From positions 1 through 7,920 of the forward strand of contig CAYHZL010000170.1 in NCBI GenBank assembly GCA_964361075.1: a stretch of 7,920 nt of DNA, given 5' to 3'. Below the pieces are notes generated by a model. It saw nothing but the letters and a program-made list of their open reading frames with translations. It was not told the origin of the DNA and did not search any database. Shown here piece by piece: positions 1-5,249 of this stretch; positions within the stretch are counted from its first letter, which is position 1; every line of letters begins with the position of its first letter. This DNA comes from CAYHZL01 sp964361075 (lineage in GTDB: Bacteria > Bacteroidota > Ignavibacteria > UBA10030 > UBA8401). Position numbers and translations under genes: made by a program.

Positions 1-23
1 TTTTTTCCACTAATCTAGTTTTA

Positions 24-530
24 TCAAAAGTCATATTCCAACTGAAGCATAACAGGACCGTAAGGAGTAAGATTATGATAGATACTATCTTGTTCATAAT
101 CTTCTACAATAGAATCTGGAGAGGGCACCCATCCTTCGGCATAGTATGGAACGATTCCTGGAACTGAAATTGCGGAGATTGAATATCCGCTAAGTGATTG
201 ACCAGGTTGTATATCATCGTCGGTTGTAGTTCCCCAATGAATCATAAGATCACCATCTTCATTAAGGTAGCTACCTCGCCATTTGACCGGACTATACATA
301 GATTGGATAACAATACTAGGGGATAAGTGTAACTCGAATTGCCAAATTGCCTGTTCGGCTGTTTGTTTGTTGCTCAATGAATACCGAAATAATATTGATC
401 CATTAGATTTCTCCAAAGAAATCATAACTAATGGATTTATTTTGTTTCGGAGAATTCGTTCTTGAGCATTTGTGAATACTATTTTTAATACCATCATCAA
501 GACTAGGTAAAAAAATATTTTTTTATTCAT
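24..530 (-). CDS. Small secreted beta-rich protein, companion of metallopeptidase 2
   Basis: This 168-residue protein starts at ATG 530 behind AGAGGAC and 18 bp after the preceding peptidase gene, so it is the last gene seen in the operon. Residues 1-22 form a signal peptide (basic MNKK, hydrophobic core, cleavage probably after TNA or AQ), so it is exported. The remainder looks like a beta-sandwich. It shares an ordered pattern with the 335-residue protein two genes upstream: FRYSLSN near 48-54, a stretch like IWQFELHLS, DGDLMIHWG at 92-100, IQPGQS at 107-112, then SxxSVPGI and a final N-L-T-x-x-G-P. It lacks the charged helical tail of that paralogue and stops about where that tail's linker would begin. 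I do not recognise a named family. Its place immediately after a peptidase, repeated in the neighbouring module, suggests a partner, anchor or inhibitor role, which is inference. The coding call is secure; the function is unknown. Confidence 0.85.
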   Translation of the reverse strand: MNKKIFFYLVLMMVLKIVFTNAQERILRNKINPLVMISLEKSNGSILFRYSLSNKQTAEQAIWQFELHLSPSIVIQSMYSPVKWRGSYLNEDGDLMIHWGTTTDDDIQPGQSLSGYSISAISVPGIVPYYAEGWVPSPDSIVEDYEQDSIYHNLTPYGPVMLQLEYDF

Positions 531-548
531 CGTAGTCCTCTTTCTATG

Positions 549-1418
549 TCAACGAAAAGTGGTATGATAATGACCATGCGGGTTAACAATACCCTTAAGT
601 GTTTTAACCCAATCTTCAAAATCTTTTTCAGGAATTCTTCTGCCCCCAGTTGCAGTATAGCTGATATCAACATTTACACCTTGTCTGTGATTTTGATGTG
701 GCGTATTCCAATTATTTTCGGCATCGAATGGTCCACCATAAATCAGACTCATATCATTTACCCGCATCACATAACTTGATTCTTTGTGCAGACTATCAGC
801 GAGTGCTTTCAGTTTCTGAATCAATCTGGTCGTACCGAAGTGATTTGTGCTATGCTGTGAGGTAACACTTGGTGGATTATACATCCCAACAAGGTCATAG
901 TGAACACCCTCAGTCAATTCTTGAAGTTCTGAAATCCTCAACACAATTGTCGCAGTTGCAGTATCTTTATTCGTTTTCCCTTTCACAAAAATAGAATCAA
1001 CACCGCCAAATCCACTGCTGAGATAGCGCAACTTTACTTTCCCGTTGACATCAGTATTACATTGCAAAACACTTGAAGTATCATTAACAAAAATAAATCT
1101 CCCTGTTGGGCGGTCACTTGTATGATCATGTCCGCCGGAACTGGCTCTTACTAATGCTTTTATTGTTATTGGATAGTCAGGAAGTGGTTCATTTTTATCA
1201 TTGAAAACAGTTACAGTGATGTTCGTTTTCACAACTTTGGAAAAATCCAAAATTCTTCTACATGTATCAGCCGCACCTTTTGGTACACTACAATCAGGAT
1301 CAGCTTTTTTGTTTCGACCATCCAACAACGGCATAAGTGTTATGAATGGCAAGCTCAATTTTGTTGTTCGCCGAAGCAAAGGGAAGTTGATGAGGAGGTT
1401 GAGCAAAGGTAAAGACAT
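549..1418 (-). CDS. LAS-type (MepA-like) zinc metallopeptidase with Ig-like N-domain; frameshifted from its signal peptide
   Basis: The open frame is 289 residues, but its first ATG (1418) has no ribosome binding site and the first 35 or so residues look like out-of-frame translation. The native start is probably ATG 1464 in another frame (see the fragment 1300-1464). Residues about 60-160 resemble a bacterial Ig-like domain, with GGHDHT at 95-100 and a DVNGKVKLRYLSSG strand near 123-136. The catalytic domain follows: NHFGT (192-196), VNDMSLIYGG (220-229), then H241-x-x-H244-R-x-G-x-x-V-D251, and a terminal H283-Y-H285. The H-x6-D spacing and the late HxH match the zinc ligands (H244, D251, H285) and catalytic histidine (H283) of LAS peptidases such as MepA (its H113, D120, H209, H211). 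That family cleaves peptidoglycan peptides, but the substrate here is unknown. All catalytic residues are present, so the domain itself is not decayed. It is a paralogue of the protein at 2480-3343. Confidence 0.8.
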   Translation of the reverse strand: MSLPLLNLLINFPLLRRTTKLSLPFITLMPLLDGRNKKADPDCSVPKGAADTCRRILDFSKVVKTNITVTVFNDKNEPLPDYPITIKALVRASSGGHDHTSDRPTGRFIFVNDTSSVLQCNTDVNGKVKLRYLSSGFGGVDSIFVKGKTNKDTATATIVLRISELQELTEGVHYDLVGMYNPPSVTSQHSTNHFGTTRLIQKLKALADSLHKESSYVMRVNDMSLIYGGPFDAENNWNTPHQNHRQGVNVDISYTATGGRRIPEKDFEDWVKTLKGIVNPHGHYHTTFR

Positions 1419-1464
1419 AAACGCACAATAACATTACCAGTATTTGATAAGGTGCTTTCATCAT
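1300..1464 (-). CDS. Signal-peptide fragment: probable true N-terminus of metallopeptidase 2
   Basis: A 54-codon frame begins at ATG 1464 (a second in-frame ATG is at 1461), overlapping the previous gene's TGA as ATGA, with AGGAGG six bases upstream. That is the best translation start in the window. It encodes MMKAPYQILVMLLCVYVFTF followed by AQPP, a textbook signal peptide with a cleavage site after A-Q or A, and ends at TGA 1302-1300. The peptidase frame (549-1418) overlaps it in another phase. Dropping one A from the A6 run at 1305-1310, or from the shorter A4 run in AACAAAAT near 1343-1348, joins the two into one secreted protein of 304 residues. The exact shift site cannot be fixed from one sequence. 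It may be a sequencing error, a mutation, a switch or a recoding site. On its own this peptide would have no obvious function. Confidence 0.7.
   Translation of the reverse strand: MMKAPYQILVMLLCVYVFTFAQPPHQLPFASANNKIELAIHNTYAVVGWSKQKS
1305..1310 (-). other. A6 run, candidate frameshift site in metallopeptidase 2
   Basis: The minus strand reads AACAAAAAAGC. In the signal-peptide frame the codons are CAA AAA AGC TGA; in the enzyme frame they are AAA AAA GCT GAT. With five As the signal-peptide frame would run directly into the enzyme. A +1 slip also re-pairs lysine tRNA perfectly on AAA, one codon before the stop. The same 10-mer, AACAAAAAAG, occurs in the linker of the other peptidase gene (A run at 3332-3337), in the same phase relative to its two frames. 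Confidence 0.5.
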
Positions 1465-2468
1465 TCTTTCCCTCCTTTCTGTTTCTTCGGCAATCGGTCA
1501 ATTAAATATTCTGCATTGTATTTCAATAATGCAAATCCTTCGCTTGTGATGACTACCTGTTCAGGTTTATTCTTGTCTTCCTCCTCCTCTTCCTTGCTCT
1601 CTTTGTAGAGCTTCTCCACCTTCTTCACGAACTTCTCCAACTCTTTTCGCGCCTTTAAAGAATCGCCTTTGACAAGCTCAGCACGAACCTTGTCCAAGCG
1701 CTTGTCTAACTTGGCAACAATGCCGTCTTCTTCTTCTTCATCGTCTTCATTTTTTTGCCCTTCTCTTCTATCTCTAAGCCAACCCAGAGTTACAGCTTGG
1801 TGTTTGTAGGAAATGAGGGTGTCGCACCAAGCTGTCGGGATAAAATTTAGCGGAGGAGCGCTTGGACCAATGGTGTTACCACGAAACTTCACTGCTTCTC
1901 GATCTTTCTCAACTACCTTATTAAGAGAATCAGGATCGTCAACTTCTTCTATTCTTGGATAAAGATCATATGGATCAAAAGGAGGGACAGCAACAAAGTT
2001 TCTAATGCTTGGTAATCCTTTACTCGACATAACAAACCCATGTCTTTCTTGGCCGGGTTTAAATGGACCACCTGTTAAAACAGCCATTCCATCCCAACTT
2101 AAAGATCCATCACCGTATTGCGGCAAAGAAGGAAAACCGATTGGAACAACACTGTTTGAAATTTCAGTATACATACGTTTGTATATATTTTCCATTGCAA
2201 TATCTACAAACAGAAGTCCAATATTATCTAACGCAACAGCAGATATTGAGTCTCTGCTGACATCAATTTTAAATGATCCAATTTCTCCATTGCTTGTCAC
2301 ACCATTCCTTACAGAATAAGAATAAAAATATATTTTCTTTATAGGGTCAAATCGCACTGCACATTTTATCTCAACTTGCCGCAAGTAAGGTAACGATGGT
2401 TGTTGAGATAGCATTTCTGTTGTAAAAAAATTTACCAGTAAAAATAACATTTTAATCGTGTTGTTCAT
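1461..2468 (-). CDS. Secreted beta-rich protein with charged coiled-coil and FIMAH-like helical tail
   Basis: I choose ATG 2468 (335 residues) over the TTG at 2483. It follows GAGGAAGG at a good distance and opens directly into a signal peptide (MNNTIKMLFLLVNFF... up to about residue 22), whereas the upstream codons themselves encode the ribosome binding site. Residues about 25-220 are beta-rich and paralogous to the 168-residue protein at 24-530: YFYSYSVRNG at 47-56, YGDGSLSWDG at 118-127, FKPGQERHGF at 136-145, then the N-T-I-G-P that ends the shared part. Residues about 235-301 are highly charged, with two E/D clusters around a helical DSLKARKELEKFVKKVEKLY segment, likely a coiled coil. 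The end carries FALLKYNAEYLIDRLP (312-327). This helix pair resembles the FIMAH-like modules found at the ends of some extracellular proteins; that is recall, not a search result. It starts 12 bp past the peptidase 1 stop and is coupled to peptidase 2 by ATGA. Confidence 0.88.
   Translation of the reverse strand: MNNTIKMLFLLVNFFTTEMLSQQPSLPYLRQVEIKCAVRFDPIKKIYFYSYSVRNGVTSNGEIGSFKIDVSRDSISAVALDNIGLLFVDIAMENIYKRMYTEISNSVVPIGFPSLPQYGDGSLSWDGMAVLTGGPFKPGQERHGFVMSSKGLPSIRNFVAVPPFDPYDLYPRIEEVDDPDSLNKVVEKDREAVKFRGNTIGPSAPPLNFIPTAWCDTLISYKHQAVTLGWLRDRREGQKNEDDEEEEDGIVAKLDKRLDKVRAELVKGDSLKARKELEKFVKKVEKLYKESKEEEEEDKNKPEQVVITSEGFALLKYNAEYLIDRLPKKQKGGKE
1471..1476 (-). promoter_or_regulatory. Strong ribosome binding site for metallopeptidase 2
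   Basis: The minus strand reads AGGAGG, six bases before ATG 1464. It lies inside the last codons of the upstream gene, whose TGA overlaps the ATG, so the two are probably translationally coupled. It decides the start: ATG 1418 of the longer open frame has nothing like it upstream. Confidence 0.8.
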
Positions 2469-2479
2469 ATTTACCTTCC

Positions 2480-3343
2480 TCAAAATTTATAATGTATCGG
2501 TTCTTCAAGTTCTCTGGTTCCATGTTGATTTTCCATTATATCCGTTAGATGTTTTAATAATGTGAATCCATCTCGTGCTAAGGTGGTCTTTAAATCAATT
2601 GGTAGTCCTACTCCATCATATCTCCATGCTGAACTTGAGATATCCACACTCGTACCTCTTCTGTGAGAGTCATGGCCCGGAGGTGTCCAATCTGAACATA
2701 TATCAAACATTCCACCGTAGATTAAACTCATATCATTCACTCCCAAAACCAGATAGTGACCATAGCCCCTTTCAGTACCGCTCCACTGAGCAAAATCACG
2801 AATAGCCAATTGGAGTTGCCTAAGAGTATAAGAAGTACCGTAATGATTAGCTGGGTGATGAATTACGGTTCCATCACATTTCCAATAGGTTGTGGATCCC
2901 GTATTTCCCGTCAACCTCCATATGTCTGATGTGATGGCAGCAAAATTAGTCAAGCCCGAAACCTTCTCTGCAACCGAAATCGTATCCCACAAAAATTGCT
3001 TCTTATTCGGTTGTGTTGTTTCAACTCTCAAACGCATTCGGTCTCCAAAAAATGACGAGACATAATCGATGGTTTCTCTACCATCCTCTTGTGTCTGTCC
3101 AAGGTACGGTCTGTCTTGATCTGTGTTATTTCTTAAAAGAATAAAATACCCAAACTTATCTCTAGCAAGAATAGAATATATGCCAGATTTTCTATGTACT
3201 ATCGTCACATCTTCACTCCTCCGCGGATGCGTATGATCGTGTCCACCCGTACCGTCAATATAATCGGTTGTCAATTTAAATGGATGATTTGGTACCGCTG
3301 CTTTATTACGAGTAAGTTGAACTTTAAATTCTTTTTTGTTCAC
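2480..3343 (-). CDS. LAS-type (VanY/MepA-like) metallopeptidase domain, lacking its own signal peptide
   Basis: The frame is 287 residues from GTG 3343 and overlaps the end of the 522-residue Ig-repeat gene by 20 bp. A weak GAGG lies nine bases before the GTG. There is no signal peptide, which is odd because the paralogue and all neighbours are exported. Residues 1-125 are Ig-like with GGHDHT at 33-38. The catalytic part has NHYGT (166-170), VNDMSLIYGG (202-211), H224-x-x-H227-R-x-G-x-x-V-D234 and a terminal E281-P-I-H284. H227, D234 and H284 fit the zinc ligands of LAS peptidases. E281 sits three residues before the last ligand, as the catalytic glutamate does in VanX/VanY, instead of the HxH of the paralogue. 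I infer that this is the catalytic half of a secreted 801-residue fusion split by a 7-bp duplication at 3362-3382. Translation from the GTG would give a cytoplasmic domain. The substrate is unknown. Confidence 0.82.
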   Translation of the reverse strand: MNKKEFKVQLTRNKAAVPNHPFKLTTDYIDGTGGHDHTHPRRSEDVTIVHRKSGIYSILARDKFGYFILLRNNTDQDRPYLGQTQEDGRETIDYVSSFFGDRMRLRVETTQPNKKQFLWDTISVAEKVSGLTNFAAITSDIWRLTGNTGSTTYWKCDGTVIHHPANHYGTSYTLRQLQLAIRDFAQWSGTERGYGHYLVLGVNDMSLIYGGMFDICSDWTPPGHDSHRRGTSVDISSSAWRYDGVGLPIDLKTTLARDGFTLLKHLTDIMENQHGTRELEEPIHYKF

Positions 3344-4892
3344 GTTTGCTGGCCTCGGTGCAGTCCGCAGTCCGCAATCCGCTTAAATTTCTCGGTTCTA
3401 CTTCTCGCACTCCATCCATCACAATCCTTAGCGTTTGTTCCACCACAGGAATTTCTCTTTTTCCTTCTTTAGTTGGGTCACTTTCTAAAATTACTTGAAC
3501 TTTGCTTAGCAAAGGATCCGTCGGATTTTTCTTTACCGCCGCAAACTGAATAAGTCCTGCCTTTGCATCTCCATAAAGAACATGTTCCAATGTAACAGGT
3601 ATCGTTTTTAGTGTGTCGCCGTTTTTATCTATGAACGTTCCATACTCACTGTTGGTTGTAACCGATAACTTCACCAGTTTATCGGCTCCAAGTTGAACGT
3701 CCTGATCATTGGCATCTTTTGCCTGCACAAATATCTTTGCCGATTCGGTAAATGCAACGGTATCTTTTTCAAATGTTACTTTGAAATGATCAAGCACGGA
3801 TCCGCCCTTCACCCACGCTGTTGCAAAACCTCCTTTCGGACGAAAGCTAATTTTTATAACTCCAATAAGAATTGGTGAAAGAGAATCCGCTGTTGTACCA
3901 TCAGCAGTATATCTCACTTTTCCATTTTTTGCGTCACCGTAATTTACACCAGACAAACTTTTTTGTGGCTCCGTGCTTCCCGGGGCAAGAAAATTTCCAT
4001 ACTGTTCTCCATTCGCATCGAGATAGAAAAACAACGCGTAATCATCAGGTAACACCATCGGTTTTCCGATTTCATCCAGTGCTTGCACTCGTATTGTCAG
4101 TGTATCGTTATGCGCTAATGTGTCGGGAATTAAATTTACACGAAATGATGTTAAAAGTTGTTCTCGCACCAGAAGTATAGTACGCTGAGCGCTTACTGTT
4201 CCTCGTATGTTTGTGGCTTTCACACTTAATGGGATGGCAATTGTGTCGACACTTTTGAGTGAATCATAATATTGCCGGGTATCTATTACCGTATTCGTCA
4301 ACCAATGTATTTGTGGCTCGTTAACACCCGAAGATGGTGTGTGAACTTCACGTGCAATAATGACTGGCTGGTTATATCCACTGACAACGATTGTTCCGGC
4401 AGAAGGATATGATATTTGAATTGTCGGCAATGGCACATTCTCTTGCAACTTTATCGATCCTGCTGGTGCGCCGTTAAAAAATACATCTTGTGTAAAGGAA
4501 TCACTCGGGTTATCTGCTTTCGTAACATTGAGCTCTGAGTATGCTCCACTCTGACAAGTGTATGCCAATATTTCGACACCGATAAACGACGCTACATTAC
4601 TATCTGTCGCAGTAAATACCCCACCATACGCAGCCCAGCTACAACCCAAGTCTATTACTGTTATATTTTTGCCGAATGTAATTTTTCGTGCTCTCGAATC
4701 GCTGACTTGAGTTGAGAAGATGCTATATGTTGCAGTATAGCCTCCTCCGATTATCGGTGGGGCAAAGGTACTGTGATACGGTATTCTCTTCGGCGTTATC
4801 TCCACCGTATCTTTAATAACAATCTGAGCCGATGCAAGAGAAACGAACAAGATACAGTGAATGAAAAATAAAATCTGGGGGGGGGTACGCAT
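3324..4892 (-). CDS. Secreted Ig-repeat protein, probable N-terminal part of an Ig-metallopeptidase fusion
   Basis: The start ATG 4892 is preceded by AGGAG at a six-base gap and lies about 40 bp below a good promoter. Residues 1-22 are a signal peptide ending S-A-Q. Codons 3-6 contain a run of nine Cs. Residues 23-245 are beta-rich, with Cys84 and Cys113 possibly paired, and an Ig-like segment around 155-243. Two homologous repeats follow, about 250-353 and 370-482. Each has F-x-V near its start, D-T-(L/V)-A, a (I/V)-x-V-Q-A-x-D strand, (Q/E)-Y-G-x-F, and a YGDAK-x-G turn (318-323 and 440-445) leading to a final strand. Such repeats usually serve as spacers or adhesive stalks. The last 14 or so residues (TADCTEASKREQKRI) look like frameshifted translation, and the metallopeptidase domain follows directly in another frame. 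I infer a cell-surface or secreted multidomain enzyme whose catalytic end is currently out of frame. No type IX secretion sorting domain is visible. Confidence 0.85.
   Translation of the reverse strand: MRTPPQILFFIHCILFVSLASAQIVIKDTVEITPKRIPYHSTFAPPIIGGGYTATYSIFSTQVSDSRARKITFGKNITVIDLGCSWAAYGGVFTATDSNVASFIGVEILAYTCQSGAYSELNVTKADNPSDSFTQDVFFNGAPAGSIKLQENVPLPTIQISYPSAGTIVVSGYNQPVIIAREVHTPSSGVNEPQIHWLTNTVIDTRQYYDSLKSVDTIAIPLSVKATNIRGTVSAQRTILLVREQLLTSFRVNLIPDTLAHNDTLTIRVQALDEIGKPMVLPDDYALFFYLDANGEQYGNFLAPGSTEPQKSLSGVNYGDAKNGKVRYTADGTTADSLSPILIGVIKISFRPKGGFATAWVKGGSVLDHFKVTFEKDTVAFTESAKIFVQAKDANDQDVQLGADKLVKLSVTTNSEYGTFIDKNGDTLKTIPVTLEHVLYGDAKAGLIQFAAVKKNPTDPLLSKVQVILESDPTKEGKREIPVVEQTLRIVMDGVREVEPRNLSGLRTADCTEASKREQKRI
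3332..3337 (-). other. A6 run in AACAAAAAAG, alternative frameshift site in gene 1 linker
   Basis: The upstream Ig-repeat frame reads CAA AAA AGA ATT TAA here, and the peptidase frame reads AAA AAA GAA TTT. Losing one A would also join the two genes, giving 803 residues. The joined linker would be ...TADCTEASKREQKEF, which is less natural than the one obtained from the 7-bp repeat, so I rank this site second. Confidence 0.35.
3362..3382 (-). repeat. 7-bp tandem repeat (three units) in the Ig-peptidase linker
   Basis: The minus strand reads GCGGATT GCGGACT GCGGACT: two perfect adjacent units and one with a single change. Seven is not a multiple of three, so each gain or loss of a unit changes the frame. 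Deleting one perfect unit makes the 522-residue frame continue as LSGLRTAPRPANVNKKEF into the peptidase, a plausible proline-containing linker, with a total of 801 residues. With the third unit present, the frame instead runs through TADCTEASKREQKRI to TAA at 3326-3324. Confidence 0.75.
4877..4885 (-). repeat. C9 homopolymer at codons 3-6 of the Ig-repeat gene
   Basis: The coding strand reads ATGCGTACCCCCCCCCAG. The nine Cs begin seven bases after the A of the start codon, and the reading frame is open with exactly nine. A gain or loss of one C would abolish the signal peptide and everything after it. Poly-C or poly-G tracts of this length just after the start are classic slipped-strand phase-variation sites in other bacteria. 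Whether this one varies is not known. Confidence 0.7.
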
Positions 4893-4938
4893 AACAGTCT
4901 CCTGTTGTTTGTTTGCAACGTTGTTCTATGTACGGCAC

Positions 4939-4993
4939 AATCTTAAAAAAATTTTTCTACAATGTCAAGAACAATATTCAAAAATCTTAAAAA
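4939..4993 (-). repeat. 11-bp direct repeat flanking the promoter
   Basis: On the plus strand AATCTTAAAAA occurs at 4939-4949 and again at 4983-4993, 44 bp apart (about four helical turns). One copy covers the -10 box and the other lies 15 bp upstream of the -35 box. This layout would suit an operator pair, but A/T-rich DNA produces such matches easily. Confidence 0.35.
4940..4968 (-). promoter_or_regulatory. Sigma70-type promoter of the secreted-peptidase operon
   Basis: The minus strand has a perfect TTGACA (4968-4963), exactly 17 bases, then TAAGAT (4945-4940, four of six matches to TATAAT). Transcription would begin near 4933, giving a leader of about 40 bases before ATG 4892. TAAGATTG also partly resembles the TAnnTTTG element of Bacteroidota, but the perfect -35 box argues for the ordinary form. 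It is the only convincing promoter upstream of the five genes that follow. Confidence 0.7.
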
Positions 4994-5004
4994 CAGGCTA
5001 CACC

Positions 5005-5235
5005 CTACACTATCGCTTCATCCAAATCATATTGTTCATGTAATTCAGCTACGCTCGATTCCAGCAATGCGCAGTGTTGCTTCTTCCCATCGATTATTTT
5101 TGACAGTACAGGATTAATAACACTGTCGCCAATTGTATGCATTGCATTCGTGTACGGGACAATTGATTCATGTTCTTCTTCAATGAGTTGTTCCAAAAGT
5201 TGTTCTAATGAAAAAGCATTGTCGCGTTTTTTCAT
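5005..5235 (-). CDS. Small helical protein of unknown function, possibly ferritin-like hairpin
   Basis: This 76-residue protein has no signal peptide or membrane segment. ATG 5235 is preceded by AGGAGG at a six-base gap, and the gene lies 14 bp after the beta-gamma oxidoreductase gene, so it is in the same operon. It reads as two amphipathic helices: about 8-34 (LEQLLEQLIEEEHESIVPY) and about 41-68 (PVLSKIIDGKKQHCALLES), joined by a short HTIGDSVIN turn. The pattern (E-rich helix with E20, E21, H22, then Y28, H33, and a second helix with Q53, H54) recalls half-ferritin or rubrerythrin-like hairpins. However, the usual ExxH of the second helix is missing (K-K-Q-H), so metal binding is doubtful. 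Its context suggests an accessory to redox metabolism, which is inference. I do not recognise a named family. Confidence 0.75.
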   Translation of the reverse strand: MKKRDNAFSLEQLLEQLIEEEHESIVPYTNAMHTIGDSVINPVLSKIIDGKKQHCALLESSVAELHEQYDLDEAIV

Positions 5236-5249
5236 GGTGCACCTCCTTT

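Noticed and set aside
1..23. Terminator after the last gene
   Set aside because: Only 23 bases remain; the minus strand ends in an A run and shows no hairpin.
1305..1310. dnaX-like -1 programmed frameshift at A-AAA-AAG
   Set aside because: The upstream frame reads CAA AAA AGC, not xxA AAA AAG, and the enzyme frame needs +1 or -2, so a simple -1 slip leads to the wrong frame. The same applies at 3332-3337.
2468..2483. TTG 2483 as the start of the 335-residue companion
   Set aside because: The extra codons are the GAGGAAGG ribosome binding site itself, and ATG 2468 begins directly with a signal peptide.
4981..5004. Terminator after the 76-residue gene
   Set aside because: There are T runs on the minus strand but no stable stem before them.
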